A stretch of DNA of 64,000 bases from assembly GCA_035516965.1 (NCBI GenBank), contig DATIZR010000091.1:1-64000 (forward strand), given 5' to 3'. Below, one piece after another: positions 26,524-34,297 of this stretch. Every line of letters starts with the position of its first letter. Within the stretch, counting starts at the first letter, position 1. This stretch comes from Nitrospirota bacterium (lineage in GTDB: Bacteria; Nitrospirota; UBA9217). A program made the translations under genes and the position numbers. The notes below the pieces were generated by a model. That model worked only from the letters and a program-made list of their open reading frames with translations. It was not told the DNA's origin and searched no databases.

Positions 26524-26573
26524 AGATCCCCTTCTTCGATGGAACAAGGGACGTGTGATCGCAGAAACTCTCT

Positions 26574-29069
26574 TCACTCCTCCGCCTGCTCCCTCAGGAA
26601 GGCGGCAGGTTTTTGCCGGAGTATCGGGATCGACGCTCCGAGGCTGACCACGACGACGAGGAGCATCGTCGACAGGACCATGAGCACGCTCGCGGCGCTC
26701 GAGGGTTTGTAGGCCACGTCGAGGGAGTACTTGCACACGATCCAGCCCACCGACTGGGCGAGGACAAGCGCGATGACACCGCTGATCAAGCCGAGCATGA
26801 GACCCTCCAGGGAAAACACCGCAAGGACGAAGCGTCCCCGCGCGCCGAGGATCGTGAAAAAGACCGCCTCCTGGATCCGCGCGTAACGGGTGGCGAAGAC
26901 CGAGCTGATGATGATGAGGACGCCGGCGACGACGCTGAAGAAGGTGAAGAAGCGGACGATGGAAGAAAGCCGGTCCATGACCCGGGCAAAGACGGCGACC
27001 GTTTCGGTCACGTCGATGACGGTCACGTTCGGGAAGCGGGCCACGATGCGGTTCTGGAGCGGGGCGATCCGGTCCCGGTCAACGCGAACGGCGGTGAAGA
27101 ATGTCTGGGGCGCGTCCTTCAGCGCCTGCTCCGGGAAGACGAAGTAGAAGAACGGCTGCAGCGAGGTTCTTGTCCTCGTCCGGATGCTCGATATCCTGGC
27201 TGCCAGCGGTATTCCCTGGATGCGGAAGGTGATGGTGTCGCCGACCTTCATGTTCCGCATGGAGAGGACGGTGTCGAGGACCGACACCTGGACCCCGGGC
27301 CAGTCATCCAGGAAAAGCGCCTTCCCGGAGACGATCCGTTCGTCCTCCAGCAGGTGGCCCCGCCAGGTAAGATTGAACTCGCGGGCAAGGTTGTCCCCCC
27401 GCTTCCGACGCTCCTGTTCCGCGTCGATCGGCTCGCCGTTCACCTCCAGAATGGTGCTCCGCACAACGGGGAAGTAGGTGGTCTCGATACCGAGTTCCCG
27501 GGCAAAGGCGTCCTTCTGCCCCGGCTGAATATCGATGAAGAAGAGGTTGGGCGAATCAGGAGGATAGGAGCGGACAAAGGTCTCATCCAGGTTCTGCTCG
27601 ACGAGCGTGATGGAAAAGATCACGGCCAGGGAGGCGGTCAGGGTGACGATGATCGACCGCGTGGCGTTCCGGGGGCGAAAAAGCCCCCTCATGGCCTGCC
27701 GGAGGACAAGGTTCTTCGCGGGCAGCCTCCTCACGATCCGGAGGACCCCCTCGGCGCATAAAAATGCGACCACAATGAGCATCCCCACGCCGAAGACGAA
27801 GTAGAGGCCGGTCTTCACCTCCCGCACCCGCCACAGGACCATCGCGACAAAGAAGATGGCGCCGGCAGCGCCCGTGAGCCACGCAGGCCTGCGCTGCGTG
27901 CTGCCTTGCTCCTCCTTGCCGAAGATGGACCGCGGCTTCACCTCCTTCAACCGGTCCAGGGGCAGGAACGTGAAAAGGGCCACTACGAACAAGCCGAGCA
28001 TAAGCCCCTCTGCCATCGCGCCGGAGGAAATGGTCAGTTCCAGATTGGCGGGGAGGAGTCCCCGAAACAGGCCGGGGAGCGCCCTCTGGAGCAGAAAGCT
28101 CGCACCAATGCCCAGGAATGTCCCGCCGAGGCCCAGCACCAGAACGACCGTGAAATAGTGCCCGATGATGAAGCGGCTCTTCGCCCCGAGCGCTTTCATC
28201 ACGGCGATGGTCCGCTCCTGATCCTTCAGGAACGCGGTCAGCGAGCTCTGGATGCCGACGCCTGCGAGCAGCAGCGTGAATATGCCGATCAAGTTCAGGA
28301 AGAAGAGAAAATTGTCAAAGAACCGCTTCACTCCGGAATCAGCGGTCTGATAGGTTTCGACCCGTTCCCGGTCCTTGAGCGCCGCGCTTCGGAGCTCTCC
28401 CGCGACCCGGTCCAGATCCTTCCGGTCCCGTACGCGGGCGAGAATATCGTAATCGACGCGGCTCCCCTTTCCGATGAGGTCGAGCGAGGCAAGGTCCGAG
28501 GCGGCCACGAAGACCCGGGGGCCGAGGGCAAAGAAGTTCACCGGCCTGTCGGGTTCCACGGTCACCACGTCGCGGACCGTGAGCATGGCGCTCCCCACCC
28601 GGAGACGGTCGCCGATACGGAGGTGGAGGCGGTCAAGGAGAGCCTGCTCCACGACAACACCTCCCCGGGTCAGCACCTCAGGGAACGATCGTCCCGATGC
28701 AAGCTCGACCCTGCCGTAGAACGGGTAGCCCGGCTCCGCGACCTTCAGGTCCGCCAAGAGCGAGGCATCGCCCTTTGCCGTCCGCACCACCGAATAGAAG
28801 CGATAGACGCGTGCGCTTTCGATCGACCCCAGCCGCTCCAGCCTGTTCACGGCCTTCAGGAGGGGGAGCGAGAACGGCGCGTGGGCCTGGATGATGATGT
28901 CCGCGGCATGGAGCGCGCGAGCGTCCCTCAGGAACGACGCGTGGACACTTCCGCTGAAGCCGCTCAGTGAAACCAGGGTTACTATGGAGAGGATCACGCA
29001 GAGAACGAATACAACGGACTGGTGCAGGGCTCCCGTGATCTGGCGGCGGACAAGGTGTCGGCTACGCAT
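26574..29069 (-). CDS. ybbP: FtsX-like ABC permease (YbbP family)
   Basis: 831 aa. N-terminal TM (FVLCVILSIVTLVSLSGF), large periplasmic domain, three-helix FtsX core around FLNLIGIFTLLLAGVGIQSSLTAFLKDQERTIAVMKALGA, a second core after further periplasmic domain (FFTFFSVVAGVLIIISSVFATRYARIQEAVFFTILGA), about ten membrane segments in all. Exports or extracts lipidic substrates with YbbA; substrate unknown. Its ATG overlaps the ybbA stop by 8 bp. Confidence 0.92.
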   Translation of the reverse strand: MRSRHLVRRQITGALHQSVVFVLCVILSIVTLVSLSGFSGSVHASFLRDARALHAADIIIQAHAPFSLPLLKAVNRLERLGSIESARVYRFYSVVRTAKGDASLLADLKVAEPGYPFYGRVELASGRSFPEVLTRGGVVVEQALLDRLHLRIGDRLRVGSAMLTVRDVVTVEPDRPVNFFALGPRVFVAASDLASLDLIGKGSRVDYDILARVRDRKDLDRVAGELRSAALKDRERVETYQTADSGVKRFFDNFLFFLNLIGIFTLLLAGVGIQSSLTAFLKDQERTIAVMKALGAKSRFIIGHYFTVVLVLGLGGTFLGIGASFLLQRALPGLFRGLLPANLELTISSGAMAEGLMLGLFVVALFTFLPLDRLKEVKPRSIFGKEEQGSTQRRPAWLTGAAGAIFFVAMVLWRVREVKTGLYFVFGVGMLIVVAFLCAEGVLRIVRRLPAKNLVLRQAMRGLFRPRNATRSIIVTLTASLAVIFSITLVEQNLDETFVRSYPPDSPNLFFIDIQPGQKDAFARELGIETTYFPVVRSTILEVNGEPIDAEQERRKRGDNLAREFNLTWRGHLLEDERIVSGKALFLDDWPGVQVSVLDTVLSMRNMKVGDTITFRIQGIPLAARISSIRTRTRTSLQPFFYFVFPEQALKDAPQTFFTAVRVDRDRIAPLQNRIVARFPNVTVIDVTETVAVFARVMDRLSSIVRFFTFFSVVAGVLIIISSVFATRYARIQEAVFFTILGARGRFVLAVFSLEGLMLGLISGVIALVLAQSVGWIVCKYSLDVAYKPSSAASVLMVLSTMLLVVVVSLGASIPILRQKPAAFLREQAEE

Positions 29070-29742
29070 GGACGATCCCCGCGTCGATCCTGCCGTCCCG
29101 CAGGGTCACGACCCGGTCCGCGGTCGCGGCGATGTCCCGGCTGTGCGTTACGAGCACCAGGGTGGCTCGCCGTTCACGATGGAGCTCATTGAGCAGCTCA
29201 AGCACGGCCTTGCCGTTGAGGGAATCAAGATTGCCCGTGGGCTCGTCAGCGAAGATGATCCGGGGATCGTTTATGAGGGCCCGGCAGATGGCGCAGCGCT
29301 GTTTTTCGCCGCCGGAAAGCTGGTGGGGGAAACTTGCGGCCCGCCCCAAAAGACCGACGCGCGCGAGGAGGGTATCCGCCTTCTCCCTCGCCCGGGGGTC
29401 TCCGCGGAGCTCTGCCGGAAACATGACGTTCTCGATCGTCGTCAGGGAAGGGACCAGGTGGAAGGACTGGAAGATGAATCCGAAAAAAACGTTCCTGAGC
29501 GGCGCAAGCTCGTCCTCGGGGAGGTTGGTGATGTCCCTCCCCTCGACCAGGACCCTGCCGCGATCGGTGCTGTCGAGCCCCGAGAGGATGGAGAGCAGCG
29601 TCGATTTGCCGCTGCCGCTCTCGCCCTGGACGACGAGGAACTCGCCGGCGGCGACGGCAAGGGAGACATCATTCAGCACCGTGATCGTCGCGCTGCCGAT
29701 GGGGTAGGTCTTCGTGATGCCGCGTGCTTCGAGGATGGTCAT
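29062..29742 (-). CDS. ybbA: ABC transporter ATPase (YbbA/LolD-like)
   Basis: 226 aa. Walker A GESGSGKST, signature LSGGEKQR, Walker B RIIFADEPTGNLD, His switch VLVTHSR. It is the partner of the overlapping YbbP permease; with tesA this reproduces the conserved ybbA-ybbP-tesA cluster. Confidence 0.94.
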   Translation of the reverse strand: MTILEARGITKTYPIGSATITVLNDVSLAVAAGEFLVVQGESGSGKSTLLSILSGLDSTDRGRVLVEGRDITNLPEDELAPLRNVFFGFIFQSFHLVPSLTTIENVMFPAELRGDPRAREKADTLLARVGLLGRAASFPHQLSGGEKQRCAICRALINDPRIIFADEPTGNLDSLNGKAVLELLNELHRERRATLVLVTHSRDIAATADRVVTLRDGRIDAGIVHA

Positions 29743-29858
29743 GAGAGCTCCGCAGTCTCGCTGATTGGTGAGCCCGGCTGATCGCGGATAGGAAGGGCGA
29801 GGACGTGTCTATCGCTGGCTACAGGATGAGCGAGGAAGGTGCCTGGTGAGGGACGGGA

Positions 29859-30707
29859 TCACTTCCCGATCTTCCGCAGCTTTTCTTTTGCCAGGTCCGC
29901 CTCTTTCGAGCCGGGGTATTCCTTGATGACCCTGTTCAGCCATTCGCGGGCCTTGGCGGCATTGTTCTCGTTGAGGTAGGAGTATCCGATCTTGAGCTTG
30001 GCGCCGGGCACCTTGTCGCTCTTCGGGTGGCTCTTGATGACTTTCGCGAAGGCGTCGATGGCGCTGCCGAAGTCCTTCTTGGCATAGTAGCATTCGCCCA
30101 CCCAGTACTGGGCCTTGTCGACCTGGCTGGTATCCGGGAACTGGGTGATGTAGTTCTGGAACCCGGCAAGGGCGAGATCGAAGTTCCCGCTGTTGTAGTC
30201 GTTCAACGCCTGCCGGTAGGCCTCGGACGGCTCGAGGGCCCTGGGACCCGCCTTCTTCTCAGCGGTCGCCGTCGCTCCCGTGGCGACGCCCGGGGCTGCC
30301 GCGAGCGACTTCAGTTTTGCCTCGAGTTCGTCGATGCGCGCCGTCAGCTCGGCGACCTTGAAGCCCCTGTCATCGACCTTCTGGCCCATGTCGGCGATGC
30401 GGAAATTGTTTTCCTCGAGCTTGCCCTGGAGCAGCTGGATGTCCGTCGCGAGCTGGTCCGTCTTGGCGCCGTAGTCGGCCAATGCCTTCTGGACGTCATT
30501 GGTGCCCTTGGCGCTGGCATCGACCGCCTCGATCCGCTTCTCAAGCTCCTGCTGTGACTTCTGGAGTTCCTGGATGCGAGACCGGGACGTCCTTACCTCC
30601 TCGCGCATTTCCGCAAGGTCCGACCGGGTCTTCACCAGTTCGGCCTGTGGCGCGCAGGCGGCAAGGACAAGGAACAGCATGCTGATGAGTGACAGCCCGA
30701 TCTTCAT
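29859..30707 (-). CDS. cpoB: Tol-Pal associated lipoprotein CpoB (YbgF)
   Basis: 282 aa. Lipoprotein signal ending LVLAAC, an N-terminal coiled coil (SRIQELQKSQQELEKRI ...), a linker, and C-terminal TPR repeats (PSEAYRQALNDYNSGNFDLALAGFQNYITQFPDTSQVDKAQYWVGECYYAKKDF). CpoB coordinates Tol-Pal with peptidoglycan synthesis at division. The start at 30707 gives a clean lipobox and has GAAGG upstream. The E. coli form has an ordinary signal peptide; the lipoprotein form is common in deltaproteobacteria. Confidence 0.92.
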   Translation of the reverse strand: MKIGLSLISMLFLVLAACAPQAELVKTRSDLAEMREEVRTSRSRIQELQKSQQELEKRIEAVDASAKGTNDVQKALADYGAKTDQLATDIQLLQGKLEENNFRIADMGQKVDDRGFKVAELTARIDELEAKLKSLAAAPGVATGATATAEKKAGPRALEPSEAYRQALNDYNSGNFDLALAGFQNYITQFPDTSQVDKAQYWVGECYYAKKDFGSAIDAFAKVIKSHPKSDKVPGAKLKIGYSYLNENNAAKAREWLNRVIKEYPGSKEADLAKEKLRKIGK

Positions 30708-30726
30708 AGAACCTTCATAGCTCCTC

Positions 30727-30788
30727 GTGCCGGCCTCCCGGCACATGCCTGAAACAGAACGGCGTGGCTCCCTGCGGACCCACGCCGT
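30727..30788 (-). other. Two hairpins between pal and cpoB
   Basis: GTGCCGG/CCGGCAC (30727-30744, loop of 4) and a 9-bp stem ACGGCGTGG/CCACGCCGT (30759-30788). Neither is followed by a T-run. They may affect mRNA stability or the relative output of pal and cpoB. Confidence 0.45.
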
Positions 30789-30800
30789 CCCGATCATTGC

Positions 30801-31337
30801 CTATTGCGCCACGAGGTCGTCCCGTCGGTTCTTCTGCCAGCACTCTTCGGTGCTCGCCGTACAGGCCGGCTTTTCCTTTCCGTAGCTGATCAGCGAGATA
30901 CGGCTCCCGGCAATGCCCATGTCGGTCAGATATTTCTTCGCGGCTGCGGCGCGGCGCTGGCCGAGCGCCTGGTTGTACTCGATCGTGCCGCGCTCATCGC
31001 AGTTCCCCTCGATCTTGATCTTGACCTTCGGGTTCGCCTTGAGCCATTCGGCATTCGCCTTCATGACGGGCCGCGCATCCTCGCGGATGAAGGACTTGTC
31101 GAAATCAAAATACACGGGCTCCAGTCCCTTCGCCGATGCCGCGGCGCGTTCCTCTGCCTTGGGCTTTGCTTCCTCCGCCTTCGGTTCCGCAGGCTTTGCC
31201 TGCTCCGGCGCGGCGGGCTGTACTTCCTTCTGCGCCTCCGGCGTGGCGGTCACCTCCGCCTTCTTCGGACATCCCCAAAAAGCGAACGTGCTGACAAGCA
31301 GGATAATGACGAACAACGTTGATCTTCCGGTCTTCAT
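30801..31337 (-). CDS. pal: Peptidoglycan-associated lipoprotein
   Basis: 178 aa. Lipobox FWGC, an Ala/Glu/Lys/Pro-rich linker (residues ~30-72) and an OmpA-like domain: VYFDFDKSFIREDARPVM, KIKIEGNCDERGTIEYNQALGQRRAAAAKKYL, ISYGKEKP. Pal usually has EGHCDERGT; here His is Asn. It tethers the outer membrane to peptidoglycan and works with TolB, encoded 10 kb away. AAGGAGG precedes the ATG. Confidence 0.95.
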   Translation of the reverse strand: MKTGRSTLFVIILLVSTFAFWGCPKKAEVTATPEAQKEVQPAAPEQAKPAEPKAEEAKPKAEERAAASAKGLEPVYFDFDKSFIREDARPVMKANAEWLKANPKVKIKIEGNCDERGTIEYNQALGQRRAAAAKKYLTDMGIAGSRISLISYGKEKPACTASTEECWQKNRRDDLVAQ

Positions 31338-31419
31338 GATGCTCCTCCTTACGCGGTTTTGATGTTGGTCTGGAAGTGTGAAAAAAAGAAAAGGCTGCGG
31401 GGCACTGCGCTTGAATCCA

Positions 31420-31448
31420 ACCATAGCACACGTGTTTTCGCTTGTCAA
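31420..31448 (-). promoter_or_regulatory. Promoter of pal-cpoB
   Basis: Minus strand TTGACA (31448-31443), 17-bp spacer ending TGTGC, TATGGT (31425-31420); extended -10. Confidence 0.75.
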
Positions 31449-31580
31449 CGGGAAAGGCTTTTGATTGCCGTGCATGGCCCCGCCTTGCAAAAAATACGAG
31501 GAGAGAACAAGCTTTTTGTGAGCATTCCCCGGTCACGATCGCCGGAGGTCATCGACACGGAACGGGTTGACAGCGGCGTG

Positions 31581-32090
31581 CTACCACTCGTTCCAATGGA
31601 CCCGGGAAGCATCGTAGCGGTCCTCGCCGCGCCTGATTTCCGCCGGGAATCCGATCGGGACGAGCGAGAAGGGCATGATCGCGTCGGGGAGGCGGAGCAG
31701 TTTCCTGAGATTCGCCATGCGGTCCTCCGTGGGATAAACGCCGCACCAGACCGCGCCGAGCCCCTTCGCATGGGCCGCGATCAGGATATTCTCCGTCGCA
31801 GCCGAGCAGTCAAGCGCCAGGCAGCCCTTTTGCTTTTCCAGCGACAGGTCAGCGCAGACCAGGATGGCGGCCGAGGCCTGCTTCAGCATGGCCGAATAGG
31901 GGTGGAACTTCGGGATCTCGTCCAGGACCCGCCGTTCCGTCAGGACGATGAAATGCCAGGGTCTCTCGTTCCCCGCCGAGGGAGCGTTCATGGCCGCCTG
32001 CAGGACCTCGTACACTGACTCCCTCGCCACCGGCTTGTTCGTATACTGGCGGATGCTTCTCCGGGAAAGAATTGCGCTCATTGCATCCAT
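31581..32090 (-). CDS. Nitroreductase-family FMN oxidoreductase in the radical SAM operon
   Basis: 169 aa. RRSIRQYTNKPVARESVYEVLQAAMNAPSAGNERPWHFIVLT is the FMN-binding start of the family; GLGAVWCGVYP and VPIGFPAE follow. The dimeric FMN enzymes of this family reduce or dehydrogenate many substrates; SagB-type relatives oxidise azolines in peptide natural products. It starts 66 bp after the radical SAM gene with GAGGAGGTGG upstream, so it is the last gene of that operon. A role in maturing the upstream peptide is inferred from position only. Confidence 0.88.
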   Translation of the reverse strand: MDAMSAILSRRSIRQYTNKPVARESVYEVLQAAMNAPSAGNERPWHFIVLTERRVLDEIPKFHPYSAMLKQASAAILVCADLSLEKQKGCLALDCSAATENILIAAHAKGLGAVWCGVYPTEDRMANLRKLLRLPDAIMPFSLVPIGFPAEIRRGEDRYDASRVHWNEW

Positions 32091-32156
32091 GTCGTCCACC
32101 TCCTCTTGTCGGGACCCCGTCATCCTCATATCGACCCCGGCTTCGTGGCGAGAACG

Positions 32157-33209
32157 TCAGGTTTCCAGGAAGCACTGCGGGTCATCGGCCAGGAAATCAT
32201 CCCCGCCCCGGGAGCGGGACCAGGCATAGGCGATCGCCCGGCACCCCCGGCAGCGGGCCCAGCGGGGGCAGGCCCCGCATTTTCCCCGGTACCTGCTCCG
32301 GTCGCGCAGCGCTTCGAGCACGGGCGATGCGGCCCAGACCTCGCGCAGCGAGTCCCTGCGGATATTCCCGAGGGACAGGGGCAGACGCCTGCAGGGCAGG
32401 ATGTTTCCGTTCGACTGGATCGTCAGGCCAGCCAGGCCCGCGGCGCATCCGCCCGCGATCGTGTCCCCGGCGTCCCCGCTCACGCGGTCCCTTTTGCGGA
32501 GCTGCGCGGCCACGGGATCGCCGGTCACGATCTCCACGCCGGCCAGCTCCCGGGAAAGGAGCGAGGAATAGAGCGGGGCCAGTTCCTCCCGCGTGAGCAT
32601 CTCGCTGACCATCGTCCTCCCCCTGCCTGAGGGCACGAGACGCGAAAAGCCGATCCGCCTCACGCCTGCATGAGAACCGTAGGCGATCAGCTTTTTCATA
32701 TGGTCTGCGTTCAGCCGGGAGAGCGTCACATTCAGCGTGACTGGGATGCCGCAGTCCACGAGCCGTTCGACGCCGGCGGCCGACGCGGCAAAACTTCCGG
32801 CTCCGCGGATGGCGTCATGAACGTCCTCGGGCCCCTCCATGCTCACCTGCACGCCGTCCACGCCCAGCCCGGCGAGCGCCTCGGCTCGCGCGCGGTCCAC
32901 GAGCGTGCCGTTCGTGAGCAGGAAAAGCTCGAAGCCGCGGTTCTTCGCTTCCTTCAGTACGTCGAAGAGATCATGCCGGAGGAAGGGTTCTCCGCCCGTG
33001 ATGTTCATGCTGGGCCGGAAGCTGATCCCGTACGTATCGGACCATTCCCGGATCATGTCCGACGCTTCGGCGATGGCCCGGGTTATTTCGGGAAGCGGCA
33101 TCTCATCGGCGCTCCGTTCTCCCTGGTAACAGTGCCGGCACCAGAGATTGCATTTCTCCGTCAGATGCCATTGCAGGAAGAATTCAAAAGGTTGTCCGTT
33201 GGTCGCCAT
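32157..33209 (-). CDS. Radical SAM/SPASM-type maturase-like enzyme
   Basis: 350 aa. The cluster motif C20-x3-C24-x2-C27 (CNLWCRHCYQ), GGEP (NITGGEPFLRHDLF), and LLTNGTLV mark a radical SAM core. The C-terminus has a SPASM-like cysteine set: GGCAAGLAGLTIQSNGNILPC, CGACPRWARCRGC and final DPQCF, which would hold auxiliary Fe-S clusters. Such enzymes mostly modify peptides or proteins. ATG 33209 fits the family start but has no clear ribosome site; a TTG at 33272 in frame is an alternative. The gene lies just downstream of the TGA-containing peptide gene. Confidence 0.93.
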   Translation of the reverse strand: MATNGQPFEFFLQWHLTEKCNLWCRHCYQGERSADEMPLPEITRAIAEASDMIREWSDTYGISFRPSMNITGGEPFLRHDLFDVLKEAKNRGFELFLLTNGTLVDRARAEALAGLGVDGVQVSMEGPEDVHDAIRGAGSFAASAAGVERLVDCGIPVTLNVTLSRLNADHMKKLIAYGSHAGVRRIGFSRLVPSGRGRTMVSEMLTREELAPLYSSLLSRELAGVEIVTGDPVAAQLRKRDRVSGDAGDTIAGGCAAGLAGLTIQSNGNILPCRRLPLSLGNIRRDSLREVWAASPVLEALRDRSRYRGKCGACPRWARCRGCRAIAYAWSRSRGGDDFLADDPQCFLET

Positions 33210-33258
33210 AATGAGAGAAAAAAATGATGACGAATGAGGGGATGCGAATAAATTACCC

Positions 33259-33312
33259 GGCGGGTAAGACAAGACGGCTGCGGACTCCTGCTGAAGTCCT
33301 GCCTTACCCGCC
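33259..33312 (-). other. Structured intergenic RNA element between peptide and radical SAM gene
   Basis: A perfect 10-bp inverted repeat (33303-33312 with 33259-33268; GGCGGGTAAG/CTTACCCGCC) encloses a second stem GGACT/AGTCC (33295-33299 with 33282-33286). It ends near the alternative TTG start. Likely a processing or translation-control structure. Confidence 0.5.
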
Positions 33313-33324
33313 GCTCTGCGTGTG

Positions 33325-33340
33325 GTTGCTGACCAGCAAC
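33325..33340 (-). promoter_or_regulatory. SECIS-like hairpin downstream of the peptide TGA codons
   Basis: Minus strand GTTGCTGGTCAGCAAC: perfect 6-bp stem with loop GGTC, the same loop as in E. coli formate dehydrogenase SECIS elements. The loop starts 17 nt after the second TGA and 26 nt after the first. No T-run follows, so it is not a terminator. Confidence 0.7.
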
Positions 33341-33341
33341 G

Positions 33342-33464
33342 TTAGCTCTTTCAGCCCTTTCATTTGTGGCATACCGTGCCAGGATTCATTTTCGCCAGTT
33401 CCTTCAGTGCGCTCCAGTAAGCCGCCTCTTTTTCCAGCGCCTTTGCGTTCACGGGTTTTTTCAT
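33342..33464 (-). CDS. Small peptide with two in-frame TGA codons (candidate selenopeptide substrate)
   Basis: From ATG 33464, behind a perfect ribosome site (AAAGGAGGTGA, eight bases upstream), 34 sense codons lead to VCHK, then TGA (33360-33362), Lys-Gly, TGA (33351-33353), Lys-Ser and TAA at 33342. With selenocysteine read at both TGAs the peptide is 40 residues ending VCHKUKGUKS, a C-x-x-U-x-x-U pattern. Without it, a 34-residue peptide ending CHK results. The N-terminal part (ALEKEAAYWSALKELAK) is an amphipathic helix, like a leader. It precedes a radical SAM/SPASM enzyme and a nitroreductase on the same strand. I do not recognise the peptide family; a ribosomally made, modified selenopeptide is the best reading. 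Confidence 0.65.
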
Positions 33465-33499
33465 CCTGACTCACCTCCTTTCACTGTCGAATAATCTCA

Positions 33500-33508
33500 A
33501 TCATAGCA
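33500..33508 (-). promoter_or_regulatory. Extended -10 promoter of the peptide operon
   Basis: Minus strand TGTGCTATGATTG: TG-C-TATGAT about 35 bp upstream of the peptide ATG. The -35 region is weak. Confidence 0.55.
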
Positions 33509-33538
33509 CAAACTGCATGGAGACCGGACACCCGCCAT

Positions 33539-34297
33539 TTATTCCTTTTTCACAACGACGCCCGTCAGCGCTTCGGCGGCCCCGCGGTCGAGCATCCAGA
33601 TCAGGCTCCCTCGGAACGGTCTCACCAGGCCCGCCGGACGGCCCTTCGGGTTCCCGTCTTCCAGCACCTCGTGCACGATACGGGCCTTGGATTCTCCGGC
33701 TACGAGGAAGATCACCTGTTCCGCCGCGTTCAGCACAGGGAGCGTGAGCGTCACGCGGCCTGGCGCCGGCCGGGCACGGAGGACCGGCAGTGCCAGCCGT
33801 GTTCGCTCGCGGAGCGATGCGGAGCCGGGGAAGAGCGAGGCCGTGTGGCCGTCCTGACCGGTTCCCAGGAGCACCAGGTCGAAGGCGGGTATCGCGGGTC
33901 CGAAGAACGCTGAGAGCTCCCCCTCGTATTGCCGGGCAGCATCGCCTGGCTCTGCCTCTCCCCGTATCCGGTGCACATTCCCGGCAGGGATCTGCGCCTT
34001 TGAAAGGAACGTTTCGTTCGCGAGCCGGTAATTGCTGTCGTTGTGGTCGGGCGGAACACAGCGTTCGTCCGCCCAGAAGACATGCATGTGCTGCCAGGGC
34101 AGCGCCTCCCGGTACGGTGAGGCCGCAAGCAGGGAGTAGAGATGCCGCGGCGTGGAGCCCCCGGAGAGGGCGGCCGCGAAACGGCCGCGGGAGGCGACCG
34201 CCTGACGGGCGATCGAAAAAATAAGCTCTGCGGCCGCACTGCTCATCGCGGCCAGGTCGGGATATACCCGGATGTCGGTCAGTGTTGCCCGGGTCAC
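33539..34297 (-). CDS. pgl: 6-phosphogluconolactonase
   Basis: 252 aa, DevB/Pgl family; hydrolyses 6-phosphogluconolactone. AAALSGGSTPRHLYSLL, HVFWADERCVPPDHNDSNYRLANETFL and LVLLGTGQDGHTASLFPGS are diagnostic. GTG start in a 4-bp GTGA overlap with zwf. Last gene of the pentose-phosphate operon. Confidence 0.95.
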   Translation of the reverse strand: MTRATLTDIRVYPDLAAMSSAAAELIFSIARQAVASRGRFAAALSGGSTPRHLYSLLAASPYREALPWQHMHVFWADERCVPPDHNDSNYRLANETFLSKAQIPAGNVHRIRGEAEPGDAARQYEGELSAFFGPAIPAFDLVLLGTGQDGHTASLFPGSASLRERTRLALPVLRARPAPGRVTLTLPVLNAAEQVIFLVAGESKARIVHEVLEDGNPKGRPAGLVRPFRGSLIWMLDRGAAEALTGVVVKKE

